A stretch of 64,000 bases of DNA from Rickettsia endosymbiont of Ceutorhynchus obstrictus (GCF_964026565.1 NZ_OZ032162.1:1674001-1738000); one strand, 5' to 3'; positions 1-9,682 are shown, counted from the stretch's first letter. Notes: generated from the sequence alone by a model not told the origin. Numbers and translations: made by a program.

Positions 1-1457
1 TTTTCATCGGGTAATTCAACTATTTCCGGTATAAGTAACCGTTGTTTAATTAATTCTTCTTTTGCTAGAAATTGTTTGATTTTTTCATAACCTAGACGTT
101 CATGTGCCGCGTGTTGATCGGTTATAACTATACTATCCTCTGTTTGGGAAATAATATAAGTAGTATGTAATTGAGCCTTCGCCGCTCCGAGTCTAAAACT
201 ATCTTTTTGAGATATTTCCGACTCTTTTTGCAAATGCCGCTCTACTGCTATTTCGATTTTGGCATGCGGTAGTGTATCGATCAGTTTCTGACAAGAATTA
301 TCTTGTGGGGTCTGAGCTTGAGGTCTGTAACTACTTGGCTTATCCGCAACACGGTTTGTAGCGTTGTTGCTTGGAGCTTTTGCGGTAACATTATTATTAG
401 TAAACGGGTTTTTAAACAATTGCAAAGTGCTATCGGCAATGGCGGTAGAAGCTATATGGCTTTTGCTGCGCAGTGCATCTTTAATCGCATTAATTAATAA
501 GTTTCGCACCGTATTCGGATCGTGAAATCTTACTTCCGCTTTCGCCGGGTGGACATTTACGTCGACTAATTGCGGATCGATTTGCAAAAATACGGCGCAT
601 AACGGGTGTCTATCTCTAGCTAAATAATCTTGATAGGCTATCCTTAAAGCTACTTGTAATAATTTATCTTTTACCGGTCTGTTATTAATAAACAAAAATT
701 GATCTTCAGTCGAAGCTCTGTTAAATGTCGGGATAGTTGTATAACCGTAAATAGATAATTCGGGAGTTTTAAAGTCAAGATAAGCGGCATTTTGGATAAA
801 ATCCTGTCCGATTATCTCGATTATTCTTTGCTTTAGGTTACTATCAAAATCTTTATTTTGCCCTTTTACTTTTATAAGGGTTTTGCCTTCATGCGATAAG
901 CTAATAGAAATCTCCGGATGAGCCAAGGCAATTTTTTTGATGACATCAATTGAAGCTACCAGCTCGGTTTTATCGGTTCTTAAAAATTTAAGCCTAGCGG
1001 GCGTTGCAAAAAACAAATCGCGTATCTCAATTTTAGTACCTTCGTTATGAATAGACGTAGTAACTTGTTTCTCTCTGCCGCCGATTAGTTTAATTTGATA
1101 TGCTTTATCGCTGCCTTTCGGTCTTGAACTGATAAGCATCTTGCTAATAGCACCGATAGAAGGCAGGGCTTCACCGCGAAAGCCGAAAGTATGAATGTTT
1201 AAAAGATCACTTTCATCAAGTTTAGAAGTAGTATGACGTTCAACGGCAAGCTCTAAGTCCTTATCCGACATCCCGACGCCGTCATCCGAGATAATAATTA
1301 AATTTTTCCCTGCTCGCTCTAAAATTACATCTATTTTTGTGCTACCGGCATCAACGGCGTTTTCAACAAGTTCTTTAACAACGGAAGCAGGGCGCTCAAT
1401 AACCTCACCAGCGGCTATTCGATTTATGGTATTTTCAGAAAGTAATTTTATAATCAT
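1..1457 (-). CDS. mutL: DNA mismatch repair protein MutL (partial, C-terminus outside window)
   Basis: MutL couples MutS mismatch recognition to strand excision. The 485 visible codons start at ATG 1457-1455 and run off the window's left edge. The N-terminal GHKL ATPase is clear: RIAAGEV at residues 13-19, catalytic E29 and N33, DDGVGM at 58-63, and then a FGFRGEAL motif. A low-complexity linker (about residues 330-400) leads to the start of the C-terminal dimerisation domain with DQHAAHERL. The gene starts 3 nt after the stop of the upstream CHCC zinc-finger gene on the same strand, so the two are probably co-transcribed. No frameshift is seen. Confidence 0.96.
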   Translation of the reverse strand, partial: MIIKLLSENTINRIAAGEVIERPASVVKELVENAVDAGSTKIDVILERAGKNLIIISDDGVGMSDKDLELAVERHTTSKLDESDLLNIHTFGFRGEALPSIGAISKMLISSRPKGSDKAYQIKLIGGREKQVTTSIHNEGTKIEIRDLFFATPARLKFLRTDKTELVASIDVIKKIALAHPEISISLSHEGKTLIKVKGQNKDFDSNLKQRIIEIIGQDFIQNAAYLDFKTPELSIYGYTTIPTFNRASTEDQFLFINNRPVKDKLLQVALRIAYQDYLARDRHPLCAVFLQIDPQLVDVNVHPAKAEVRFHDPNTVRNLLINAIKDALRSKSHIASTAIADSTLQLFKNPFTNNNVTAKAPSNNATNRVADKPSSYRPQAQTPQDNSCQKLIDTLPHAKIEIAVERHLQKESEISQKDSFRLGAAKAQLHTTYIISQTEDSIVITDQHAAHERLGYEKIKQFLAKEELIKQRLLIPEIVELPDE

Positions 1458-1460
1458 TTT

Positions 1461-1628
1461 TTAGCTCTTTTCAACAATCTTTGCAACTAATTGAAATTTT
1501 TTACTGCAATAAGGGCAAATAATATACTGCTCCTTTGGATCAATTTCCAAATAAACTTTTGGATGATCATACGGAGGTTCTTTGCCCACACAAGATACAG
1601 ACGTAAAAAAACTATCAACAATTTCCAT
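1461..1628 (-). CDS. CHCC-type zinc-finger protein, 55 aa
   Basis: This small protein has the zf-CHCC pattern: C13, H22, C38 and C41, with HPKVYLEI after the histidine and the core CPYC at 38-41. The family resembles the zinc-binding C-terminal part of the NDUFS6/13-kDa complex I subunit and is conserved in alphaproteobacteria. The start is ATG at 1628-1626 and the stop TAA at 1463-1461, immediately upstream of mutL. A longer reading frame overlaps it out of frame, but only this frame has the conserved cysteines. A role in complex I assembly is inferred from the family, not shown here. Confidence 0.85.
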   Translation of the reverse strand: MEIVDSFFTSVSCVGKEPPYDHPKVYLEIDPKEQYIICPYCSKKFQLVAKIVEKS

Positions 1629-1714
1629 GAATTTATCAAATATTTCTTTAAGTAATGTCTAGCATAAGTTACTTTTATAGAAAATACAAATATGAATTTA
1701 TCAATAGGCAAAAC

Positions 1715-2494
1715 ATGAAAGATAAAATAGTAATTATTACCGGTTCAACTAGCGGAATTGGGCTTGAAATAGCCAGGCACTTCGCGAAACTGCAAGCAAA
1801 AATTATTATTAACGGTTTTGCTGCCGTAGAAGAAGTCGAAAAAATATCGGCAGAGCTAAAAGCTTTAGGCGCTAGTGCAATTAATTATCAAGGGGCAAAT
1901 CTTGCAAATCCGACTGAGATAGCTAAAATGTTTGAAGAGATAATAAAAGAGTTCGGTAAAATAGATATATTAATCAATAACGCGGGCATCCAGCACGTCG
2001 CTCCAATCGAAGATTTTCCGGCAGATAAATGGGAGCAAATCTTGCGCATAGATTTAATAGCGTCTTTTTATACTATAAAATATGCGCTGCCTAGTATGAA
2101 AAAAAACGGCTTCGGACGTATCGTAAATATTGCTTCGGCGCATGCTTACGTCGCCTCGCCCTTTAAATCGGCATATGTTGCAGCAAAGCACGGGATTCTC
2201 GGTCTTACCAAAACCGTGGCACTAGAAGTAGCAGAGAATAATATTACCGTAAACGCTATTTGTCCGGGCTATGTAAAAACCCCGTTAGTGATGAATCAAA
2301 TAGCGGATACCGCCAAGGCAAGGCATATAACTGAAGAATCGGCATTAAGAGACGTAATACTTAAAACGCAAGCTACCAAAAAATTTGTCGAAGCCGACGA
2401 AATAGCCAATTTAGTAGTATTTTTATGTGACGAAAAAGCCTCGTCGATAACAGGTAGCGGATTGCTGATAGACGGGGGTTGGACGGCGCAATAA
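1715..2494 (+). CDS. bdhA: 3-hydroxybutyrate dehydrogenase (SDR family), 259 aa
   Basis: This classical short-chain dehydrogenase probably interconverts (R)-3-hydroxybutyrate and acetoacetate with NAD(H). It has the TGxxxGIG cofactor motif at 9-16, NNAG at 88-91, catalytic S141, and Y154xxxK158 (YVAAK). The context SPFKSAYVAAKHG is typical of 3-hydroxybutyrate dehydrogenases, and 259 aa is the family length. The frame is open from 1655, but that region overlaps the divergent zinc-finger gene. ATG at 1715 gives the usual N-terminus just before the first beta strand, so I chose it. Confidence 0.9.
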   Translation: MKDKIVIITGSTSGIGLEIARHFAKLQAKIIINGFAAVEEVEKISAELKALGASAINYQGANLANPTEIAKMFEEIIKEFGKIDILINNAGIQHVAPIEDFPADKWEQILRIDLIASFYTIKYALPSMKKNGFGRIVNIASAHAYVASPFKSAYVAAKHGILGLTKTVALEVAENNITVNAICPGYVKTPLVMNQIADTAKARHITEESALRDVILKTQATKKFVEADEIANLVVFLCDEKASSITGSGLLIDGGWTAQ

Positions 2495-2504
2495 ATAATT
2501 CTCG

Positions 2505-2633
2505 TACAGCTAAATTCAGAAAGCATAAGAGCTGATGAATTTAAAGACGAGCCTGCGCAAGCAGTCAAAAGTACGTGAGCACAGACGAGTTCTGAGAAAT
2601 TCGCTTGCATCAAGCTTTCCGAATTTAGCTGTA
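2505..2633. repeat. RPE-1 type Rickettsia palindromic element
   Basis: About 129 bp bounded by TACAGCTAAATTC and its inverted partner GAATTTAGCTGTA, with further inner symmetry. The same sequence family recurs at 4975-5102, 22094-22222 and 22951-23080. It lies directly after bdhA, with no gene inside. Confidence 0.9.
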
Positions 2634-2701
2634 CCGTCTTAGTGTCGGCTAATAAATAGGTTATTAATAATATTATTAATAACCTATTTGAGTTTAAAGA
2701 G

Positions 2702-3313
2702 ATGGTTGCGGATATTAGATTTGTTAGAGAATTGAAAATTAGGTTACATAAATTAAATTTAAACTTGCCGGCTGATAAAGAGACATATGAATTAATTTTA
2801 TTAAGCTTTATAAAAGCCAATGAAGGGGAACGGTTATACGTATATTTAGATATTAAAAAAAATCATACGATAGGAATCGGTTTTAATATGGATAGCCCTT
2901 ATGCCGAAAGAATTTGGCAAGAAATATTCGGCTATGCTATTTCTTTTTACCGAGTTAAAGAGGGAAAACAACCAATTACTAAAGAACAGTCACGGTTATT
3001 ATTTTCATATGTCAAAACCAGTAACCGCTTAGAGTTAATAACTCTTTACCAAGTAGCGTGGCATCGGCTTAAAGCTAATGAACAAGCGATGATTGAAGAT
3101 TTATATTGGAATGGCGGCGGTAAGTTAGTCGGGAAAAAGACTAATTTTTATAAAAATATAATTTTGTATATAACAAGTTCAGAATTAAAATATTTAAAGA
3201 CCGCCTTATTAGAAGTAAGAGAAAATTCTAACCCGGAACGTAATCGCGGCATACAAAACCGCCGAAACATACAAGCCGAGATGGGCGAACCTTATAATAA
3301 CTTCGATCATTAA
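2702..3313 (+). CDS. T4-type lysozyme homologue, 203 aa
   Basis: A lysozyme-fold protein resembling phage T4 lysozyme (GH24-like muramidase). The catalytic spacing E-x8-D-x5-T is intact: E41, D50 and T56, with EGERLYVYLD followed by TIGIG as in T4. The C-terminus has NRGIQNRRN, also T4-like. It would hydrolyse peptidoglycan. It has no signal peptide and no adjacent holin, and sits between bdhA and obgE far from the prophage. It may be a domesticated lysozyme or a remnant of an older phage. The first 35 residues precede the family core. Catalytic residues are seen; the role is inferred. Confidence 0.72.
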   Translation: MVADIRFVRELKIRLHKLNLNLPADKETYELILLSFIKANEGERLYVYLDIKKNHTIGIGFNMDSPYAERIWQEIFGYAISFYRVKEGKQPITKEQSRLLFSYVKTSNRLELITLYQVAWHRLKANEQAMIEDLYWNGGGKLVGKKTNFYKNIILYITSSELKYLKTALLEVRENSNPERNRGIQNRRNIQAEMGEPYNNFDH

Positions 3314-3349
3314 GGTCTATACATAGTTTCAGGAATAAAATGTAGGTCG

Positions 3350-3830
3350 TCATTGCGAGCGACCAAAGACCTTGTTGCGTGGCTCGAAATCGTTACAAAA
3401 AACACCGTCATTGCGAGGAGGTGCGGGCTTTGTTGCATGGATCGAAAATTGCTATATTTTGGGTATTCTTTAAAAGTACCGCGGTGTCATGCCGTGGCTT
3501 GACCACGGCATCCAGACAGGCTTTTTAATTTTTTCTGGATACCGTGGTCAAGCCACGGTATGACAAGTTTTAAGCGATTTTAACCATCCATGCAACAACG
3601 CCGCCGCTGTAAGCGGCGTGGCAATCTAGAGAAAAAATTAGCAAAAAATGCTATGAAAATTATTATTTTCTAGATTGCCGCGCTCCTTTCAGTCGCTCGC
3701 AATGACGTTTGGGGTATCCACGCAACAATGCCTGTCAAGCCAGGGCATGACACCGCGGTACTTTTAAAGAATACCCGAAATATAGTAATTTTCGATCCAC
3801 ACGGGCATTGCCTCCTAGTAATGACGGAAT
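3350..3830. repeat. Composite nested palindromic repeat filling the lysozyme-obgE gap
   Basis: No gene lies between 3314 and 3929. An outer inverted repeat of about 65 bp (arms near 3435-3511 and 3735-3801, both containing GGTATTCTTTAAAAGTACCG or its complement) encloses further palindromes. One has GTGGCTTGACCACGG arms (3493-3565). Another has GGCAATCTAGA / TCTAGATTGCC arms (3619-3680). Short GTCATTGCGAG-type arms flank the whole block. It looks like repeats inserted within repeats. Confidence 0.8.
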
Positions 3831-3929
3831 TTAGAAGCCTTTCCTAAAGTTACTGATTTTTATTGGTTGGATAAAAACGACATAATAGCTATAATAGAAT
3901 CTGCAAAGTAATTAGTTAAAAAAATTTAT

Positions 3930-4925
3930 ATGAACTTTATTGATGAAGCTAAAATATATATAAAGGGCGGTAACGGCGGCAATGGCTGCGTTAGTTTCCA
4001 TAGAGAAAAATTTATTGATAGAGGAGGACCGGACGGCGGAGACGGCGGTCGCGGCGGCAGTATTATTTTCAGAAGTAATTACCACCTTAATACTTTAGTG
4101 AATTTTAGATATAAGCAACATTTTTTGGCCACAAGCGGTGAGAACGGCAAAGGTTCAAATAAAAGCGGTAAATCCGGTAAATCCTTAATTCTTGACGTGC
4201 CAATAGGTACGCAAATATTTTCGGAAAACGGCGATATATTATTATATGATTTTACGGCAGACGGGCAAAGCTTTGAAATAATTAAAGGCGGTAACGGCGG
4301 GCTTGGTAATAGCCATTTCAAAACATCGGTCAATCAGGCTCCAAGGCGTCGAACGGAAGGTGAAATAGCCGAGGAAATGTGGATTAATTTAAGTCTTAAA
4401 TTACTCTCCGACGTTGGGCTTGTCGGCTTGCCGAATGCCGGTAAATCCACCTTCTTATCAGTTGCTACTGCGGCAAAACCTAAAATAGCCGATTATCCGT
4501 TTACTACTTTAGTGCCTTATCTTGGAGTAGTATATGTTGATGAGGAGGAATTTGTGCTAGCCGATATTCCGGGATTAATCGAAGGTGCGCATCAAGGGCA
4601 TGGGCTTGGAGATAAATTTTTAAAGCATATTGAGCGATGTAACGTATTAATTCATTTGATAGACGGAAGTAGCACGAATGTTGAAACGGATTATAAAACC
4701 ATTCGGCAGGAATTAGAGTCATATTCCGATTTATTAAAGGATAAAATCGAGATTATTTGCCTTAATAAGTGCGATATTTTAACCGATGAGGAAATCCACG
4801 AGAAGGTAAAGAGCTTACAAAAAATTACCGACAAAGAAATTTTTCCTATTTCTACTTATACTAAAACCGGTACCGATAAAATAATTAAATTAGCCCTTAG
4901 GACTATAAAGGATCAAAGATTGTAA
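3930..4925 (+). CDS. obgE: Obg-family GTPase (CgtA), 331 aa
   Basis: Obg/CgtA is an essential GTPase that associates with the 50S ribosomal subunit and has been linked to stress response. The glycine-rich N-terminal Obg fold covers residues 1-158 (GGNGGNG, GGPDGGDGG). The G domain has G1 GLPNAGKST at 166-174, G3 DIPG at 212-215 and G4 NKCD at 279-282. The length is normal for alphaproteobacterial versions without a long C-terminal extension. It stands alone, with repeats on both sides. Confidence 0.96.
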   Translation: MNFIDEAKIYIKGGNGGNGCVSFHREKFIDRGGPDGGDGGRGGSIIFRSNYHLNTLVNFRYKQHFLATSGENGKGSNKSGKSGKSLILDVPIGTQIFSENGDILLYDFTADGQSFEIIKGGNGGLGNSHFKTSVNQAPRRRTEGEIAEEMWINLSLKLLSDVGLVGLPNAGKSTFLSVATAAKPKIADYPFTTLVPYLGVVYVDEEEFVLADIPGLIEGAHQGHGLGDKFLKHIERCNVLIHLIDGSSTNVETDYKTIRQELESYSDLLKDKIEIICLNKCDILTDEEIHEKVKSLQKITDKEIFPISTYTKTGTDKIIKLALRTIKDQRL

Positions 4926-4974
4926 TTTTATTTTAAACGAGAAGTAGAAAATACCAAATAGTATATAACGGTTA

Positions 4975-5102
4975 TACAGCTAAATTCAGAAAGCTTTAGA
5001 CAAGATAAATTTAAAGACGAGCTAAGCTACCGTACTAAAATACGTGAGTACAGGCGAATGTCGAAAAATTTGCTTGTATCACGCTTTCTGAATTTAGCTG
5101 TA
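4975..5102. repeat. RPE-1 type palindromic element
   Basis: It starts TACAGCTAAATTCAGAAAGC and ends with the inverted arm GCTTTCTGAATTTAGCTGTA. It lies between obgE and hemA. The inner sequence is close to the copy embedded in the gene at 21991. Confidence 0.9.
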
Positions 5103-5200
5103 CGTCACTATCTAACATAAAATTAATTATAACTTTAAACTTATTTAAATTTAGAGTAAAATCCCCGTTACGGGATTTTAAATAAAAAATAATAGCCTTA

Positions 5201-6442
5201 ATGTTTTACGATACTATATTTAGCAGCCATATAGATAAAATTAAAAGCGAAGGAAGATATCGAGAATTTAAGGCGGTAAGAAGGCAAGCCGATAATTTCC
5301 CGTTCGCTCGGTGCGGCGATAAAGATATAGTAATGTGGTGCATTAACGATTATTTAGGTATGAGTCGGCACAAAAGCGTTATTGAAGCTTCTATGGATGC
5401 TTTAGCAAAATACGGCGTCGGTTCCGGCGGTACGCGAAATATCGGCGGCAATAACAGCTCTATCATTGAATTAGAGCTAGAACTTGCCGATCTACACGCT
5501 AAAGAATCAGCGTTAGTTTTTACCTCCGGTTATGTAGCAAATGATACAACGCTTGCTAGCCTTGCTAAAATCATGCCTAATTTGGTATTTTTTTCAGATA
5601 AGTTAAACCACGCCTCTATTATTGCCGGAATTTCAAACGCTAAAGCGGAGAAGCATATATATCGGCATTTAGATATCGATCATCTTGAAGAATTGATACA
5701 AGCAGTAGATATTAATAGACCGAAAATCATTGTTTTTGAATCTGCTTATTCTATGGACGGTCTTTTTTCCCCCATTAAAGATATAATCCGCTTAGCTAAA
5801 AAATATAACGCTTTAACTTTTATCGATGAAGTTCACACTGTCGGGCTATACGGTAAACGAGGCGGCGGCATTGCCGAGCTACTAGATTGCAGCAATGAGA
5901 TTGATATTATTCAAGGTACGCTCGGTAAAGCTTACGGCACTATCGGTGGGTATATTACGGCAAATTATCATTTAGTGGATGCTATAAGGCTTACGGCTCC
6001 GGGTTTTATTTTTACGACTTCATTGCCGCCGGTAATTTCTGCGGCTGCCGCGACTAGTATCAGACATCTTAAAGAATCGAGTGAAGAACGCCAAAAACAT
6101 CAAGAAGTGGTTTTCAAGCTTAAAAATTCTTTTGACCGTTTTAATATCCCGTATTTAAAAAATGAAAGCCATATTATCCCGATAATTATCGGTGACCCGA
6201 TCAAAACTAGCAAAGCTTCCGATATGTTGCTTACCGAATACGGTATTTACGTTCAGCATATTAATTTTCCAACCGTGCCAAGAGGTACGGAGCGTTTAAG
6301 AATTATCCCAACGCCTGCGCATACGGATAAAATGATTAATGATTTATCTGTCGCCTTGGTTAAAATATTCTTCGCTCTCGGTATAGAACTATCTTCTACT
6401 AGAGAGCTTAATGAAGAAATCCTCTTAAATCTTACCGCTTGA
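5201..6442 (+). CDS. hemA: 5-aminolevulinate synthase, 413 aa
   Basis: This PLP enzyme condenses glycine with succinyl-CoA, the first committed step of alphaproteobacterial (C4 pathway) haem synthesis. It has the alpha-oxoamine synthase hallmarks: GSGGTRNIGG (74-83), cofactor-stacking H137 in KLNHAS, D209-E-V-H212 binding the PLP ring, and Schiff-base K243 in GTLGKAYG. The length is normal and the frame uninterrupted. The ATG at 5201 matches the usual N-terminus. An RPE-1 lies 98 bp upstream. Confidence 0.96.
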   Translation: MFYDTIFSSHIDKIKSEGRYREFKAVRRQADNFPFARCGDKDIVMWCINDYLGMSRHKSVIEASMDALAKYGVGSGGTRNIGGNNSSIIELELELADLHAKESALVFTSGYVANDTTLASLAKIMPNLVFFSDKLNHASIIAGISNAKAEKHIYRHLDIDHLEELIQAVDINRPKIIVFESAYSMDGLFSPIKDIIRLAKKYNALTFIDEVHTVGLYGKRGGGIAELLDCSNEIDIIQGTLGKAYGTIGGYITANYHLVDAIRLTAPGFIFTTSLPPVISAAAATSIRHLKESSEERQKHQEVVFKLKNSFDRFNIPYLKNESHIIPIIIGDPIKTSKASDMLLTEYGIYVQHINFPTVPRGTERLRIIPTPAHTDKMINDLSVALVKIFFALGIELSSTRELNEEILLNLTA

Positions 6443-6469
6443 GAAGCCGGTGTCATACCGTGGCTTGAC

Positions 6470-6672
6470 CGGTGTTGTTGCATGGATGGTTAAAAACGCT
6501 CTCGACGTCATTGCGAGGAGGGACGTAGTCCCGACGCGGCAATCCAGACTATCCGGAATGTAATGAGGGATTTAATGAGAATGCCAAAAAGTTTATAAGG
6601 TGGCAAGTTTAGTATAAAAATATGTTTATACTTGATTGCCGCGTCGGCACTTTGTGCCTCCTCGCAATGACG
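6470..6672. repeat. Palindromic repeat, GTCATTGCGAGG family
   Basis: A GTTGTTGCATGG-type end is followed by the arm GTCATTGCGAGGAGG at 6509 and the matching inverted arm CCTCCTCGCAATGAC at 6657-6671, with inner GGCAATCCAG-type arms. It fills most of the hemA-NUDIX gap and contributes a spurious N-terminal extension to the NUDIX reading frame. Confidence 0.8.
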
Positions 6673-6716
6673 ATCCTTACTTCGCAGGAATAACATTAAA
6701 AAATTGTAAATACTAT

Positions 6717-7280
6717 ATGGAACTAGGTAATAAATTATTAAACTACAATAGCAACTACCCTGCAGAAATTAATAATAAAATAAAAATGCTGGAGTTTTTG
6801 AATAATTATAAGAATCCGTTTAGCAGAAAATTAGCAATCGGACATTTTACCGCATCGGCTTTTTTGCTTAATTCCGATAAAACTAAATTTCTATTAATGC
6901 ATCATAACAAGTTAAACAAATGGATTCAACTAGGCGGGCATTGTAACGGTGATAGCGACGTATTAGCGGTAGCGATTAAAGAGGCTAAAGAGGAATCGGG
7001 TATTGAGGAAATTGAACCGATAAGCACGGAAATTTACGATCTAGATATTCATTATATACCTGAAAGACATCAGGAATTAGCACATTATCATTATGATGTA
7101 AGATTTTTATTAAAAACAATTGATAATGATAATTTTGTCAAAAATGATGAAGCAAGTGAATTAAGATGGATCGAATTTTCCTCTTATTCTCTTAAAGATT
7201 TTTCTTTAGAGGAGTCCGTTACTAGGATGATAGAAAAATATCAAAAAATGAAGTCAAAAATAGAACAAGTAAATTTGTAA
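6717..7280 (+). CDS. NUDIX hydrolase, 187 aa
   Basis: NUDIX enzymes hydrolyse nucleoside diphosphates linked to another group; the substrate here is unknown. The motif runs from GGHCNGDSDVL through AIKEAKEESGI, matching G-x5-[ED]-x7-REUxEExGU with K for R and D for the first E. The frame extends upstream to 6636, but that part is translated from a palindromic repeat (PRRHFVPPRNDD). ATG at 6717, after the repeat and followed by ELGNKLL, is the likely start. Confidence 0.8.
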   Translation: MELGNKLLNYNSNYPAEINNKIKMLEFLNNYKNPFSRKLAIGHFTASAFLLNSDKTKFLLMHHNKLNKWIQLGGHCNGDSDVLAVAIKEAKEESGIEEIEPISTEIYDLDIHYIPERHQELAHYHYDVRFLLKTIDNDNFVKNDEASELRWIEFSSYSLKDFSLEESVTRMIEKYQKMKSKIEQVNL

Positions 7281-7384
7281 TTTAATTACAAGCTTTATAA
7301 AAAATCAAGTTGGCTTGTGTAAATATTTAGCTAAAATCACGATTGGAATAGCTGCAAGGCTGTTCCGGGGTGCCACAACTCCTG

Positions 7385-7735
7385 TCAGTAGGCGTTATTG
7401 TAAAAAGTATTGCCTTGAGTATTTAAGGTTTCTGCTTTCTGATCATTTTCTTTGGCTAACTTAATATTTCTTTGTACATATCCCTTAATTTCCTTATCTC
7501 CTGCTATCCTATTTGGTTATCCCCAAGATTAAAGATAGGTGAGAATAGTATTGGTTTTTAAGGCTTCAGCGATAACCTTAGCCCCTGCAGCTCCTATATT
7601 TATGTCATAAAGGTTAAGAGTAGTTGCTCCGCTCCTTAAACTATTAGCTTGCTCGGTCAATCCTTGATTTTCTAACCACTCTATTAATTTCTCATGCGGC
7701 GTTTTCGTTTTTGTTAACATCTCCCATAAAAACAT
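7385..7735 (-). pseudogene. Decayed LRR/TPR protein, paralogue of the prophage ankyrin/LRR gene
   Basis: The N-terminus (MFLWEMLTKTKTPHEKLIEWL) and the upstream region match the large gene at 26128-29676 (MFLWNTLTKTSHERLIEA). One LRR follows (TLNLYDINIGAAGAKVIAEAL). The open frame stops at 7529. LGDNQIG continues in another frame, and then a TPR-like stretch (KAETLNTQGNTFYNNAY) returns to the first frame up to a stop at 7385. At least two frameshifts show it is dead. The 5' leader AAGGAGGTAGTTATG is kept. Confidence 0.7.
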
Positions 7736-7884
7736 AACTACCTCCTTAGCTTGTATATTAATATTTTCTAAAATAATTATAAGTATATCGGTAACAAGTC
7801 AAATAAAAAAAGATTAACAAATTAAATATAACGTTAAAAAGTAAGGCAATAACCGGAGAATATTATGTTAAGATGTCATTTGGG

Positions 7885-8010
7885 TTAGCTTAATCTAAAT
7901 ACTCGGCTAGTTGTTTCTGTGAGGAATAAGCCGTAAAGTTCAGGATATTCAGCTTTGGTAAGGTCTAGGCTGCTACGTACGCAGTTTTTCCATGAGATGA
8001 GGGGTTTTTG
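7885..8010 (-). pseudogene. Fragment of phage YqaJ-type exonuclease tail (copy of the 29853 gene end)
   Basis: These codons read QKPLISWKNC, then RSSLDLTKAEYPELYGLF and TETTSRVFRLS-stop. They match the last 45 or so residues of the prophage protein at 29853-30254, apart from a short deletion. An in-frame stop at 8011-8013 cuts it from any start. The intergenic DNA to the LRR fragment (7736-7884) also aligns with 29677-29852, so the whole phage end was duplicated and then decayed. Confidence 0.7.
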
Positions 8011-8057
8011 TTAAGGGTTAGCAGGCTATATAACACCGGGTATCTTCTAGTTAAAAA

Positions 8058-8465
8058 TTATGCTTTCTCAGAAAACCTTTTAACCAGATGCATGTAAATA
8101 TCTAAAGTATCCCGTTCGTCTTTATTAAAAATATATGGAATCTTCGGGTAAATAAGAGTTTTTTGATTCTTTTGATTTATTTTATCGCGAGGCAAAAATA
8201 CGTATAACCTGTGAACATACGCAGGTTCAGTATTTAATTTTCGGTCTAAAACTTTGTATAAAGCCTTTATATCCCCTTCTGGTTCAGATAAAAAGGCAGC
8301 AATAGAAGTATCTAATTTCTCTTTAAATAAAAAACTTAGCTCTTTATCCTTATCCAGTTCTTGAACCGATATTATTCTCGCATCATCTAATTTAAAATAA
8401 AATTTAATGTCTTCAAAAAAAGAATCAGGGCATTCTTACTACGATTCGATTAAGCCACGCTTCAT
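8058..8465 (-). pseudogene. Broken hypothetical gene, about 128 codons without a usable start
   Basis: A continuous reading frame from 8435 to the stop at 8058 encodes a mixed-charge protein (ECPDSFFEDIKFYFKLDDAR, later TEPAYVHRLYVFLPRDK and IYPKIPYIFNKDERD). The only upstream ATG in frame (8465) is separated from it by TAG and TAA at about 8436-8441. I do not recognise the family. The amino-acid composition is protein-like, so this is probably the 3' part of a degraded gene. Confidence 0.45.
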
Positions 8466-8551
8466 TTTTTTATCGCGGAATGCGATATTTTTTATTGACT
8501 TTCAATAGAAAATATTTAATTTCATTTATAATTTAACTAAAATGTAAAGAA

Positions 8552-9682
8552 ATGTTAGGCTATCAAAAAGAACAGAGAAGTTTAACAAAAGAAGAAAAAG
8601 AAGCTATTGGATTATTATCTATTGGTACCTTCCTTGAATATTTTGACTTTATGCTTTACGTACATATGGCGGTACTGCTTAATCAATTATTTTTTCCCGA
8701 ATACGATTCTCGTACTGCCTCAATGCTCTCTGCTTCTATTTTTTGTATAACATTTGTAGTTCGCCCCCTAGGCGCTCTTATATTTGGTTGGATAGGTGAT
8801 AATATCGGACGTAAAGCAACAGTAGTTATAACTACCATTATGATGGCTTGTTCTTGTGTAATAATGGCAATATTACCGACTTATAATCAAGTAGGGGTAA
8901 CGGCTTCATGTATAATGGTAATCTGTCGTATAGTCCAAGGGATGTCTTCTATGGGAGAAATAACAGGAGCAGAAATTTATTTTACTGAAACAATAAAACC
9001 ACCATTACAATATGTAGTCGTATCAATCTTAGCTTTCTTAGCCGCCTTAGGAGGTGTGGCAGCCCTAGGTATAGCATCTTTTAGTACTGTTGAAGGATTT
9101 AATTGGCGATATGCTTTTGGGATTGGCGCAGTAATTGCCTTAGTAGGTGGAGTAGCACGTACTCGACTTAGAGAAACACCGGAATTTGCAGATGCAAAAC
9201 GTAGAGTGCAAAGTATTTTAGAGCAGTTTGGAAAAAATCCAAAGTTAGTCAATAATAATTATATAGTAAAAGAAAAAGTTAATAAAAAAACTATTCTTGC
9301 TTTACTTTTAATAAATTGCGGGTGGCCGGTATGTTTTTATATTGCATTCATTCATTGCGGTAATATACTTCAGAATTCTTTTGGTTATACTCCGGATCAA
9401 GTAATCCATAATAATTTTTTTGTCGGATTAGTAGAAATGCTAGGAATTTTACCCCTAATATACTTAGGATACTATATTTCTCCCTTACTTATATTAAAAA
9501 TCAGGTTAATAATCTATTCTATATTTATTTTAGCATGTCCTTATTTATTAAATAATATTAGTACTCCTTCAGGAATATTTTATTTTCAATGTTTTGCTAT
9601 GTTTTTTGTTCTAGACACTACACCAGCAAAATCAATTTTCTATCAGTATATACCAATTTTTAAAAGATTTACTTATACGTGA
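8552..9682 (+). pseudogene. MFS (ProP-like) transporter, 5' part, interrupted by IS66
   Basis: This is the first 376 codons of a 435-aa metabolite/H+ symporter-type MFS protein. Motif A-like GWIGDNIGRKATV and RIVQGMSSMGEITGAE place it in the ProP/MHS group that is expanded in Rickettsia. The genuine sequence ends at 9678, within a Thr-Tyr-Thr stretch, where the insertion sequence begins; TGA at 9680 is in the IS end. The rest is at 11143-11323. Joining 8552-9678 to 11143-11323 restores 1308 nt (436 codons) with no loss. Confidence 0.88.
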
